Source: Bacteroidaceae bacterium (lineage in GTDB: Bacteria > Bacteroidota > Bacteroidia > Bacteroidales > CHK158-818). From it: a stretch of DNA of 7,757 bases. The DNA lies in contig JAFUKV010000195.1 in the NCBI GenBank assembly GCA_017467745.1, forward strand, positions 1 through 7,757, given 5' to 3'. Made by a program: the position numbers and the translations under genes. Shown one piece after another: positions 1 to 6,567 of the stretch. The notes under the pieces were generated by a model that was not told the origin of the DNA, ran no database searches, and saw only the letters and a program-made list of their open reading frames with translations. Every line of letters begins with the position of its first letter. Positions within the stretch are counted from its first letter, which is position 1.

Positions 1-1
1 A

Positions 2-55
2 ATCAGTAAAAAATAAAAGCTACCAAAATTTTGGTAGCTTTTATTTTTTACTGAT
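2..55. terminator. Perfect 54-bp palindrome, probable bidirectional terminator
   Basis: Positions 2-28 are the exact reverse complement of 29-55, so there is no unpaired spacer in the DNA palindrome. The GC-containing core (AGCTACC/GGTAGCT) is flanked by A-rich and T-rich arms. Transcripts from either side would therefore form a hairpin with a U-rich 3' arm, as expected for a bidirectional intrinsic terminator. It probably ends a gene lying left of the window, and backs up the hairpin at 90-124 for the minus-strand lipoprotein gene. The role is inferred from structure only. Confidence 0.6.
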
Positions 56-89
56 ATCTGGGTTTTATTCCACAGAACTATTATACAGC

Positions 90-124
90 AAAGCCCTCTA
101 TCGTACAATCTTATAGAGGGCTTT
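90..124 (-). terminator. Intrinsic terminator of the PCMD lipoprotein gene
   Basis: A perfect 12-bp stem (90-101 with 113-124, arm AAAGCCCTCTAT) encloses an 11-base loop, 46 bases downstream of the stop codon of the minus-strand lipoprotein gene. The tail in the minus direction is only moderately T-rich. The reverse orientation also has an AT-rich tail, so it could work both ways. Confidence 0.65.
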
Positions 125-170
125 ATAATACTATTGCTCTAACAAAAGTTCTATAAAACAATTACATTAC

Positions 171-1712
171 CTATTCCGCAACCAATTCAAAGTCATCTAC
201 AAGTAATGTGCTGCCCGGTGCTCCCCAAAATTTATCGCCCTCCTTACTTGAAGAACAGATAATGGCAAAACGATATTTTTTATTCGCATCATATTCTTTT
301 GAATATTCGAAAGAAATATCAAATTGTTTCCATTCAGCCTGCAATCCGCCTTCTAACGAAGCGATGGCAACTACTCTATCGGAGGCATAAATATTATTTT
401 CACCGGCTTCTCCTGTCAAACAATCGCTCAAATCGCTCTTATATTCATCCGTTGAATACAATACGGCTTTTATGGCAAACTCATCCGATTTATCCGGATC
501 AACAGTAGCCTCGTGGCAAGTCTCAACCGATTCGCAAACATAAAAATCCGTACCCGGAGTATATTTATACCAACCTTTCAAAGACTTCGGTTTCTGAGTA
601 AAAGGTATACCGAACTTAGTACTGCTCAAAGTATTACCCAAATTGGTTCTGAATTGTCCTAAAAACAAAGATCCGGCTGTTACCTTAGGCACTTTTGCAA
701 TAAACATATCCATACCTTGTGTATCGAGCGTTTCAATTTTTGCAGAAGCATTGCCACTATGGGCATCACTTGATTTCGTGATTCCGAAACGATCTGTCAA
801 CCCCATCATTTTTAACATAAACGCTCCTGTATTGCTGGAACTCCATCCGGCCACTTCGTAAAAAGGATCAACCCCTTCCTGTTCCCCAGAAGCTTTTACC
901 CACACTTCAAAATTTGTTTTCGGTTCGAATGCAAATGTCGAAACCGTATATTTTTTTATCGTACCGTTTTCAGACGTTACTGTATATACAACAGATTTTC
1001 CATTTGAGAAATCTTGTGCAACCGAAGGCTCCGGAGAAATAGTAGCTTTATCCGAAATCGTAATAGTAGGAACCATTTCCGTCAAACCTTCTTCATCTTC
1101 ATAACCGGCAAGCACATGGAAACGAATAGTACCGGCTTCTTCATCTATCACAGGTTGTTCCACTATAAAATCGCATTCTTCCAAATTAAACGTAAATGAA
1201 GTGATTTTAGCTTCACTACTTGCCGAAGCATCTAATTTCGTACCCTCATAACTTACCGTTACATTCTGCTGTTGAGCACCTAACTTCGCGGCAATATCCA
1301 GATCTACTACAACAATATTGCCAGTAACGGAACCTTTAACATCAATATCTCCCGTCAATGAATACTCGGGAATATTCAAGGGTGATTGTCCTGTAAACAG
1401 ATAACTGTTCCCATCTTTTGTCAAAGCACAATCAGACAAGGTGATGGTTCCCAAATCCATATTCAAGAAACTGAAATCTTTCAATTCAAGATTAATAGAA
1501 CGATCGCTCGCTTTTGTAATAGTAACATGTTTAACAATACCCGTGCCCAAAGATATTCCGTCCATCGAAATATCCAACGTACCTTTATAAATCCCCGCAA
1601 TTTCTGCATCTACGGGATACACCGGCGGTTTCTTGTCATCATCACTACAAGATGTAAAAAAGCATGCTGAACTTATCAACATTGCAAATAAGTAAATTGA
1701 AATTTTCTTCAT
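171..1712 (-). CDS. Surface lipoprotein: calycin-like, Ig-like and PCMD domains
   Basis: This 513-residue protein is an outer-membrane lipoprotein, probably surface-exposed. The signal peptide ends at a lipobox with Cys22 (FTSC), followed by SDDD, which fits the Bacteroidetes lipoprotein export signal. Residues about 38-157 look like a calycin-like beta-barrel domain. Residues about 168-260 look like a DUF5018/Ig-like beta module. Residues about 264-513 match the PCMD domain (putative carbohydrate metabolism domain): a GW-SSN motif near 289-294, HSGNASAKIET at 318-328, GIPFTQKPKSLKGWYKYTPG at 368-387, and a C-terminal SSSKEGD plus GSTLLVDDFEL. The start is well supported, because an AAGGAAG ribosome site (1717-1723) sits 4 bases before the ATG, and the charged-hydrophobic signal begins at that Met. 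The ligand is unknown; carbohydrate or glycoconjugate binding is suggested only by the domain name. No SusC/SusD pair is visible nearby. The domain assignments are from memory of family motifs, with PCMD the most certain. Confidence 0.88.
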   Translation of the reverse strand: MKKISIYLFAMLISSACFFTSCSDDDKKPPVYPVDAEIAGIYKGTLDISMDGISLGTGIVKHVTITKASDRSINLELKDFSFLNMDLGTITLSDCALTKDGNSYLFTGQSPLNIPEYSLTGDIDVKGSVTGNIVVVDLDIAAKLGAQQQNVTVSYEGTKLDASASSEAKITSFTFNLEECDFIVEQPVIDEEAGTIRFHVLAGYEDEEGLTEMVPTITISDKATISPEPSVAQDFSNGKSVVYTVTSENGTIKKYTVSTFAFEPKTNFEVWVKASGEQEGVDPFYEVAGWSSSNTGAFMLKMMGLTDRFGITKSSDAHSGNASAKIETLDTQGMDMFIAKVPKVTAGSLFLGQFRTNLGNTLSSTKFGIPFTQKPKSLKGWYKYTPGTDFYVCESVETCHEATVDPDKSDEFAIKAVLYSTDEYKSDLSDCLTGEAGENNIYASDRVVAIASLEGGLQAEWKQFDISFEYSKEYDANKKYRFAIICSSSKEGDKFWGAPGSTLLVDDFELVAE

Positions 1713-1749
1713 AAAACTTCCTTTTTTAATTTAGTTATTTTATCTCCGG

Positions 1750-1757
1750 CAAAGATA
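1750..1757 (-). promoter_or_regulatory. Bacteroides-type -7 box for the PCMD lipoprotein gene
   Basis: The minus strand reads TATCTTTG, an exact match to the TAnnTTTG -7 consensus, 37 bases before the ATG. At the expected 19-base spacing the -33 region is only a T-run, not a clean TTG. The promoter may therefore be weak or activator-dependent. Confidence 0.5.
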
Positions 1758-2000
1758 TTATATAAAATCAAAGAAAAAATGAAGATTGCAAAAAAATATT
1801 ACTTTTATGACATTTGTCAGTCAATTTAAATTATGAAAAACACATAAACTTCTATTAATATGACAATTAAATTTTATCTATTCTATCACAAAAATTTATA
1901 CAACATATTAATTTCTCCAAATTTGACACCTAAAACCGTACGCTGTGCACAGTTTTACCCAATATTTCAAATCGAGACTCACGGTATTTCAACATCAATA

Positions 2001-2035
2001 AGAAAAGCCTATACGATGATCGTACAGGCTTTTCT
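2001..2035 (-). terminator. Intrinsic terminator of the 2-oxoacid oxidoreductase operon
   Basis: The hairpin has a 10-bp outer stem (AGAAAAGCCT at 2001-2010 with 2026-2035), one mismatch, then a 5-bp inner stem (TACGA/TCGTA) and a TGA loop. It lies 31 bases downstream of the last gene of the operon. In the minus direction the 3' arm and tail read GGCTTTTCTTATT, which is U-rich as expected. Confidence 0.75.
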
Positions 2036-2066
2036 CCATTATTTTACAAAATCCTTATATCAAATC

Positions 2067-2609
2067 TTATAGTTTCTTTATAATTTCCATTCCTTTTAAA
2101 ATGGCTTGTTCATTCATCGGAATCAATTTATGATGACGTTCCGGCAAAGATTTTTTCAATCCTTTCAATACGTTTTCAAGAGAGACCATAGGAGCAATTT
2201 TCAACAATCCTCCTAAAACAATCATATTAAACGCTTTTCCGTTTTTCATCTCATTGGCCGTATCCATAGCATCTATACGATAAACTTGTATATCTTTACG
2301 GGCAGGAGCCTGATGTATTCCATATCCGTCATATATTAAAATACCTCCGGGTTTCACTTTACTTTCAAATTTTTCGAGCGAAGGTTGATTCAATATAATA
2401 GCAATATCAAAAGCGTTCAACACAGGCGAACTGATTCTTTCATCGCTTAAAATAACGGTTACATTAGCCGTACCGCCACGTTGTTCGGGACCATACGATG
2501 GCATCCAACTTACCTCTTTATTTTCCATCAATCCCGAATATGCCAGAATTTTACCCATCGAGAGAACACCTTGTCCTCCGAATCCGGCTATAATTATCTC
2601 TTGTTTCAT
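2067..2609 (-). CDS. 2-oxoacid:ferredoxin oxidoreductase, gamma subunit (KorC type)
   Basis: This 180-residue protein is the gamma subunit (POR gamma domain) of a cytoplasmic, CoA-dependent 2-oxoacid:ferredoxin oxidoreductase. The family signature is clear: GFGGQGV at residues 9-15 and SYGPEQRGG at 38-46, then an NQPSLEKF segment. The domain fills the whole protein, and the length is normal for a free-standing gamma subunit. It is the last gene of the operon, starting 17 bases after the beta-subunit stop, with GGAAAA just before the ATG, and is followed by the hairpin at 2001-2035. The family is certain; the substrate (2-oxoglutarate or branched-chain 2-oxoacids) cannot be read from this subunit. 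Confidence 0.93.
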   Translation of the reverse strand: MKQEIIIAGFGGQGVLSMGKILAYSGLMENKEVSWMPSYGPEQRGGTANVTVILSDERISSPVLNAFDIAIILNQPSLEKFESKVKPGGILIYDGYGIHQAPARKDIQVYRIDAMDTANEMKNGKAFNMIVLGGLLKIAPMVSLENVLKGLKKSLPERHHKLIPMNEQAILKGMEIIKKL

Positions 2610-2626
2610 AATTTTCCGGTTAAAAT

Positions 2627-3388
2627 TTACACGTTTTTCAAATCTCCCAACGGATATTTAGCAAACATGTGTTCTTCCATCCACTTGTTTGCCGCATCAG
2701 GCGACATTTTCCACCCCGAGTTACAGGTAGAGACAAACTCTACCAACGAGGCGCCTTTTTTATTCATCGAATTTTCAAACGCCTGCCGCAAAGCTTTTTT
2801 AGCCTTTTTCACCGCAGCCGCAGTGTGTACACTCTGACGAGTAACATAGCAAGTTCCGTCTAACTGAGCAACTAAATTAGATATTTTCAAAGGATAACCG
2901 TTCAATTCGACATCTCGTCCATAGGGACACGTAGCCGTAACCATACCTTCAAGAGTAGTAGGAGCCATTTGACCGCCTGTCATACCGTATATAGCGTTGT
3001 TTACAAACACAATTACAATATTCTCGCCTCGATTACAAGCATGAATGGTTTCTGCCGTACCGATAGCAGCCAAATCTCCGTCGCCCTGATATGTAAAGAC
3101 CATTTTTTCCGGATTAAGACGCTTGATTGCCGTAGCAATAGCAGGAGCCCGTCCATGAGCGGCTTCTTCCCAATCTATATCAATATAATTGTATGCGAAA
3201 ACTGCACAACCAACGGGGGCGATGCCTATGGTTTTCTCTTCCATTCCCATCTCGTCAATCACCTCTGCTATCAGTTTATGAATAACGCCATGACTACAAC
3301 CGGGGCAATAGTGCATAGGGTTATCATTCATTAAACGAGGTTTATCGTAAACCAGATTTTCGGGCTTTATTATTTCGTTTATATCCAT
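2627..3388 (-). CDS. 2-oxoacid:ferredoxin oxidoreductase, TPP-binding beta subunit (KorB type)
   Basis: This 253-residue subunit carries the thiamine pyrophosphate site, where the 2-oxoacid is decarboxylated before acyl transfer to CoA. Visible motifs are CPGCSHG at residues 28-34, the Mg/TPP motif GDGD at 102-105, and N131 with YGMTGGQ at 134-140, which together form the usual GDG...N metal/diphosphate site. CPGC contributes two cysteines of the type that ligate an Fe-S cluster in this family. The length is typical of a stand-alone beta subunit. The gene lies 48 bases after the alpha gene and 17 before gamma, all on the same strand. The ATG is preceded by A-rich sequence without a strong Shine-Dalgarno, as is common in Bacteroidetes. 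Nothing appears truncated. NCBI-style annotation would call it a TPP-dependent enzyme or VorA/KorB. Confidence 0.94.
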   Translation of the reverse strand: MDINEIIKPENLVYDKPRLMNDNPMHYCPGCSHGVIHKLIAEVIDEMGMEEKTIGIAPVGCAVFAYNYIDIDWEEAAHGRAPAIATAIKRLNPEKMVFTYQGDGDLAAIGTAETIHACNRGENIVIVFVNNAIYGMTGGQMAPTTLEGMVTATCPYGRDVELNGYPLKISNLVAQLDGTCYVTRQSVHTAAAVKKAKKALRQAFENSMNKKGASLVEFVSTCNSGWKMSPDAANKWMEEHMFAKYPLGDLKNV

Positions 3389-3436
3389 AATGCTGTTTTA
3401 TTTCTTAATTAATGCTTTACAGAAAACACCCTCTTA

Positions 3437-4516
3437 TTAAAGGAGCTTTTGTTTTATTGCGTCTAACACTTCATCGGGAGTAGGCACTATTCCTCCTAAA
3501 CGCCCGAAATGTTCTACTTTTACTCGCCCATTAACAGCAAGACGAACGTCTTCAACCATCTGTCCGGCATTCAACTCTACCGAAATCATACCTTTCACTT
3601 TATCTGCATAAGAGGATATAATATCGGTAGGGAACGGCCAAAGCGTTATAGGACGCAGCAATCCGATTTTCAACCCTTCGGCACGAGCCATCTCTATTGT
3701 TTTTTGGCAAATACGAGCCATAGATCCGAATGCGATAATCAAATAATCGGCATCTTCGCAACCGATTTCTTCATAACGGACTTCCGCCTTTTCTATCTCT
3801 TTGTATTTTGTTTGAAAACGAATGTTGTTTTCTTCCATTTTTGCCGGCTCCAACTCCAAAGAGGTTATTACGTTACGTTTTCGACCGGCAGTTTTACCTT
3901 GAACAGCCCACGGCATTTGAGTGCGAATTTCTTCTTCCGTTCTACGAGGACGGAAAGGCGGCAACACGACTTTTTCCATCATCTGCCCGATAATACCATC
4001 GGCAAGAATCATGGCGGGGTTACAATACTTAAAAGCCAAATCAAAACCTAACGCTACAAAATCGGCCATTTCTTGCACAGAAGCCGGAGCTAAGGTTATC
4101 AAACGATAATCGCCATGACCTCCTCCTTTTACAGCCTGAAAATAATCGGCTTGGCTCGGTTGAATTGTTCCTAATCCGGGACCTCCTCGCATAACGTTAA
4201 CAATTAAACACGGAAGCTCTGCACCTGCAATATAAGAAATTCCTTCTTGTTTCAAACTTACACCGGGACTCGACGATGAAGTCATTACAGCTTTTCCCGT
4301 GCCGGCTCCACCATAAACCATATTGATAGCTGCAACTTCGCTTTCTGCTTGCAGCACAACCATTCCGGTTGTTTCCCATGGTTTCAATTCCATTAATGTC
4401 TCCATAATCTCCGATTGTGGAGTAATAGGATACCCGAAATAACCGTCTGCTCCACAACGCACGGCTGCGTGAGCTATGGCTTCGTTTCCCTTCATTAATT
4501 TTACTTCTTCTGTCAT
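3437..4516 (-). CDS. vorB: 2-oxoacid:ferredoxin oxidoreductase, alpha subunit (VorB/KorA type)
   Basis: This 359-residue alpha subunit pairs with the TPP-binding beta subunit to oxidise 2-oxoacids to acyl-CoA and CO2 with reduced ferredoxin. The N-terminal pyrimidine-binding domain shows GYPITPQSE at residues 28-36 and AESEVAAINMVYGGAGTGKA at 57-76, including the conserved glutamate region near 58-60. SSSSPG follows at 80-85 and MRGGPGLGTIQPSQAD at 109-124. A PFOR-II-like C-terminal domain begins near 255 (IIAFGS at 260-265, LLRPITLWPFP at 287-296). The N-terminus (KLMKGNEAIAHAA) resembles proteins annotated as 3-methyl-2-oxobutanoate dehydrogenase subunit VorB in Bacteroides, hence the symbol; KorA (2-oxoglutarate) is the alternative. 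It starts 28 bases after the ferredoxin gene stop. The family is certain, the substrate is not. Confidence 0.94.
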   Translation of the reverse strand: MTEEVKLMKGNEAIAHAAVRCGADGYFGYPITPQSEIMETLMELKPWETTGMVVLQAESEVAAINMVYGGAGTGKAVMTSSSSPGVSLKQEGISYIAGAELPCLIVNVMRGGPGLGTIQPSQADYFQAVKGGGHGDYRLITLAPASVQEMADFVALGFDLAFKYCNPAMILADGIIGQMMEKVVLPPFRPRRTEEEIRTQMPWAVQGKTAGRKRNVITSLELEPAKMEENNIRFQTKYKEIEKAEVRYEEIGCEDADYLIIAFGSMARICQKTIEMARAEGLKIGLLRPITLWPFPTDIISSYADKVKGMISVELNAGQMVEDVRLAVNGRVKVEHFGRLGGIVPTPDEVLDAIKQKLL

Positions 4517-4544
4517 ATCTGTGTTTTTTCTACAATTCTACCTT

Positions 4545-4772
4545 TTACAATTTCACTTTGTACACCGCTATACATCCATCGGGACATACATATCCGCAAC
4601 TGGCACACCCGATACAGTTATCTGGGTTTTTCATATATACAAAATGATATCCTTTGTTATTCACGTCTTTTCCATTCAGAGCCAAAACATCAGAAGGGCA
4701 AGCAACTACACATAACTCACAACCTTTGCATCGCTCTTCATTTACAACTACAGCTCCTTTTATTTTTGCCAT
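4545..4772 (-). CDS. 8-Cys 2[4Fe-4S] ferredoxin subunit (KorD type)
   Basis: This 75-residue protein has two complete CxxCxxCxxxCP motifs (Cys15/18/21/25 and Cys53/56/59/63), enough for two [4Fe-4S] clusters, plus an extra Cys67. It is the likely electron-transfer delta subunit of the oxidoreductase encoded by the next three genes. The start is taken as the ATG at 4772 (MAKIKGAVVV). An in-frame GTG at 4799 would add nine unconserved residues, and it overlaps the predicted -7 box at 4799-4806, so it would lie at or before the transcript start. The gene is first in the operon and 28 bases from the alpha subunit. A generic ferredoxin is possible, but position and the size of this family favour a dedicated subunit. 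Confidence 0.92.
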   Translation of the reverse strand: MAKIKGAVVVNEERCKGCELCVVACPSDVLALNGKDVNNKGYHFVYMKNPDNCIGCASCGYVCPDGCIAVYKVKL

Positions 4773-4798
4773 ATCTTGTTTTGATTTAAAATTCCGCA

Positions 4799-4806
4799 CA
4801 AAAGTA
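4799..4806 (-). promoter_or_regulatory. -7 box of the 2-oxoacid oxidoreductase operon
   Basis: The minus strand reads TACTTTTG, an exact TAnnTTTG match, 26 bases before the ferredoxin ATG. There is no TTG at the expected -33 position; that place (about 4826) is occupied by the left arm of the inverted repeat at 4824-4842. This arrangement suggests a regulated promoter. Confidence 0.6.
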
Positions 4807-4823
4807 TAGTTTTAATTTCATAA

Positions 4824-4842
4824 AACCTGCCTATTACAGGTT
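4824..4842. repeat. Inverted repeat AACCTG-N7-CAGGTT, candidate operator
   Basis: Perfect 6-bp arms at 4824-4829 and 4837-4842 are separated by 7 bases. The repeat lies in the 168-base gap between divergent genes. It covers the -33 region of the oxidoreductase promoter and ends 43 bases before the -33 box of the methyltransferase promoter. Size and symmetry fit a dimeric regulator site. No regulator is identified. Confidence 0.45.
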
Positions 4843-4885
4843 AAATAATCGAATTACTCCATTTTAACAAAAATATAAATACACA

Positions 4886-4917
4886 TTTTGTTTTTAAATA
4901 GAAAAAACATACTTTCG
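4886..4917 (+). promoter_or_regulatory. Promoter of the SAM methyltransferase gene
   Basis: A TTTTG -33 element ends at 4890 and a TACTTTCG -7 element begins at 4910 (7 of 8 to TAnnTTTG), with the consensus 19-base spacing. The predicted transcript starts near 4924, giving a leader of about 17 bases and no Shine-Dalgarno sequence. Confidence 0.6.
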
Positions 4918-4940
4918 TTTTTCAAAATAGACAAAAACAC

Positions 4941-5645
4941 ATGCAGGCATCTTTATACCTAATTCCCGTACCGCTGGGAGAAACAGAATTAGACCATATA
5001 TTACCTCCGCATAACCATAAAATTATCGGAGGAATACGGCATTTTATCGTAGAGAATATTCGGACAGCCCGAAGATTTCTAAAAAAGTCTAATCCTGACA
5101 TCGTTATAGATGAATTGACTTTCTATACATTAAACAAGCACACTTCTCCGGAAGAGGTATCAAACTATCTAAAACCGATAGAAGCGGGAGAATCTATCGG
5201 TATCATTTCCGAAGCCGGATGTCCGGCAATAGCAGATCCCGGAGCGGATGTCGTAACCATAGCCCAACGCAAAGGTTATAAAGTTGTTCCGATGATCGGG
5301 CCATCATCTATATTGCTTTCTTTAATGGCGTCTGGTTTTAACGGACAAAGTTTTTCTTTTTGGGGATACTTACCCATAGATACGGCAGAAAAAATCAAAA
5401 AGCTAAAACTGCTGGAACAGCGTATATACAACGAAAATCAAACGCAGATATTTATAGAAACTCCATACAGAAACCATAAAATAATAGAAGAAATCATCAA
5501 ATACTGCCGTCCTCAAACACGCCTATGTATAGCCGCAAATATTACCTGTCCGGACGAATATATCCGCACACGTACCGTGCAAGAATGGAGTAAAGAAATG
5601 TTAGACCTGCACAAGAAACCCTGCATATTCTTACTATACAAATAA
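4941..5645 (+). CDS. SAM-dependent methyltransferase, RsmI-like tetrapyrrole methylase fold
   Basis: This 234-residue protein belongs to the tetrapyrrole methylase (SAM-dependent) superfamily and is closest in motif pattern to RsmI, the 16S rRNA C1402 2'-O-methyltransferase (COG0313). Shared features are an LYLIPVPLG start (residues 5-13), SEAGCPAIADPG at 90-101 in place of the RsmI S-D-AG-P-ISDPG motif, GPSS at 120-123 followed by SLMASGF, WGYLP at 141-145 and the ETPYR segment at 173-177. It differs from canonical RsmI in two ways: the GNLxDI motif after the N-terminal strand is replaced by GETELDHI, and the usual C-terminal extension of about 40-50 residues is absent. It is therefore more likely the Bacteroidetes paralogue, with an undefined substrate. 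It is intact and reads from its own promoter; the next gene starts 42 bases later on the same strand. Confidence 0.88.
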   Translation: MQASLYLIPVPLGETELDHILPPHNHKIIGGIRHFIVENIRTARRFLKKSNPDIVIDELTFYTLNKHTSPEEVSNYLKPIEAGESIGIISEAGCPAIADPGADVVTIAQRKGYKVVPMIGPSSILLSLMASGFNGQSFSFWGYLPIDTAEKIKKLKLLEQRIYNENQTQIFIETPYRNHKIIEEIIKYCRPQTRLCIAANITCPDEYIRTRTVQEWSKEMLDLHKKPCIFLLYK

Positions 5646-5654
5646 GAAAATAGG

Positions 5655-5662
5655 TATCTTTG
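5655..5662 (+). promoter_or_regulatory. -7 box in front of the MBL-fold hydrolase gene
   Basis: TATCTTTG matches TAnnTTTG exactly in the 42-base gap after the methyltransferase gene. No TTG is seen at the -33 spacing. It may be a secondary promoter, with read-through from the upstream gene also possible. An AAGGAAG ribosome site (5674-5680) follows, 7 bases before the ATG. Confidence 0.45.
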
Positions 5663-5687
5663 CATTCCGAAAAAAGGAAGATACTGC

Positions 5688-6488
5688 ATGAATCTACGAT
5701 TTTTAAGCCTCGCCAGCGGTAGCAGCGGAAATTGTTATTACTTAGGAAATTCCCGGTACGGAATACTTATAGACGCAGGAATAGGGATACGTTCAATAAA
5801 AAAAACGCTAAAAGAAAATAACATCCCTCTTGAATCTATCATTGGACTTTTCATCACACACGACCACGCCGATCACATTAAGGCTGCCGGCTGTTTAGGT
5901 GAGAAATATCACATCCCCGTTTACAGTACGGAAAAGATACATGTCGGAATGAATCGCAGTTATTGCATGACTGAAAAAATCGTATCTTCAAAACACGTCA
6001 TCGAAAAAGAAAAACCTTTAAAATTACAAGATTTTGTCATTACATCGTTCGAAGTTCCGCACGACGGTATTGACAATATAGGATACTTAATAGAATATAA
6101 TAACCAGAAATTCGCATTTGCAACAGATCTTGGCTATATACCGGAACATGTAGCCAACTACCTGAGACAAGCCGACTATTTAGTTATAGAAGCGAATTAC
6201 GATGAAGAGATGTTACGGCACGGTTCATACCCCTACCATCTAAAATACCGTATCGCAAACAAAAACGGCCATATGAACAACGCCGAAACCGCCGATTTTT
6301 TAGCTCATAACATCACGTCTCAATTGAAATATATTTTCTTATGCCATTTAAGCAAAGAAAATAATCATCCCGATTTGGCGTATAAAACGATAGAGCATAG
6401 ATTAACGCAAGAAGGAATACGCATTGGAGAAGACGTGCAATTGATAACATTAAAAAGAAATCATCCAACGGGAATTTATGTTTTTTAA
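5688..6488 (+). CDS. MBL-fold metallo-hydrolase, YycJ/WalJ family
   Basis: This 266-residue protein is a cytoplasmic metallo-beta-lactamase-fold hydrolase of the YycJ/WalJ type; members are thought to be DNA/RNA-processing 5' exonuclease-like enzymes, best known from Firmicutes. The N-terminal FLSLASGSSGNCYY (residues 5-18) is the family hallmark. The di-metal site is complete: HDHADH at 58-63, His125 (PHDG), Asp147 (TDLG) and His220 (LCHLS). GHMNN at 194-198 is a further family motif. Length is normal and there is no signal peptide. The ATG has a good AAGGAAG site 7 bases upstream. It may be cotranscribed with the methyltransferase, but also has its own -7 box. The walKR-type two-component genes that accompany yycJ in Firmicutes are not present here. 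The biological substrate is not deducible. Confidence 0.92.
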   Translation: MNLRFLSLASGSSGNCYYLGNSRYGILIDAGIGIRSIKKTLKENNIPLESIIGLFITHDHADHIKAAGCLGEKYHIPVYSTEKIHVGMNRSYCMTEKIVSSKHVIEKEKPLKLQDFVITSFEVPHDGIDNIGYLIEYNNQKFAFATDLGYIPEHVANYLRQADYLVIEANYDEEMLRHGSYPYHLKYRIANKNGHMNNAETADFLAHNITSQLKYIFLCHLSKENNHPDLAYKTIEHRLTQEGIRIGEDVQLITLKRNHPTGIYVF

Positions 6489-6517
6489 ATACTCATTCAA
6501 TTTTTCATAGAAAATAA

Positions 6518-6547
6518 TTGCGCTTTAAGTAAAAAGCGTTACCTTTG
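6518..6547 (+). promoter_or_regulatory. Promoter of tRNA-Lys
   Basis: A TTG (6518-6520) and a TACCTTTG (6540-6547) are separated by 19 bases, a full Bacteroides sigma-ABfr consensus. The mature tRNA begins 20 bases after the -7 box. The spacer contains a CGCTTT-N6-AAAGCG inverted repeat (6521-6538). Confidence 0.75.
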
Positions 6548-6567
6548 CAACCGTATACGAAACCAAT

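Larger units (their letters stand above)
1713..2066. other. Intergenic region between lipoprotein gene and oxidoreductase operon
   Basis: This 354-base gap is strongly AT-rich. It holds the lipoprotein ribosome site and -7 box, a TGACA-TT-TGTCA inverted repeat at 1808-1819, a CTGTGCACAG palindrome at 1943-1952 and the operon terminator at 2001-2035. An open frame at 1860-2072 on the plus strand runs through the terminator and has no ribosome site or recognisable product, so I do not call it a gene. Confidence 0.7.

Noticed and set aside
1943..1952. CTGTGCACAG palindrome, flanked by TAAAAC/GTTTTA
   Set aside because: It is short and not placed near a promoter element; nothing else supports a site, so it is probably chance.
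1860..2072. Plus-strand open frame of 70 codons in the 1713-2066 gap
   Set aside because: It runs through the operon terminator hairpin into the gamma-subunit gene, has no ribosome site and low-complexity composition.
3509..4051. Plus-strand open frame of 180 codons opposite the alpha-subunit gene
   Set aside because: It is antisense to a well-supported gene, has no ribosome site or recognisable motif, and its composition looks like a reverse translation.
4197..4457. Minus-strand open frame of 86 codons within the alpha-subunit gene
   Set aside because: It is a shifted frame of the alpha-subunit gene; the real frame carries all the family motifs.
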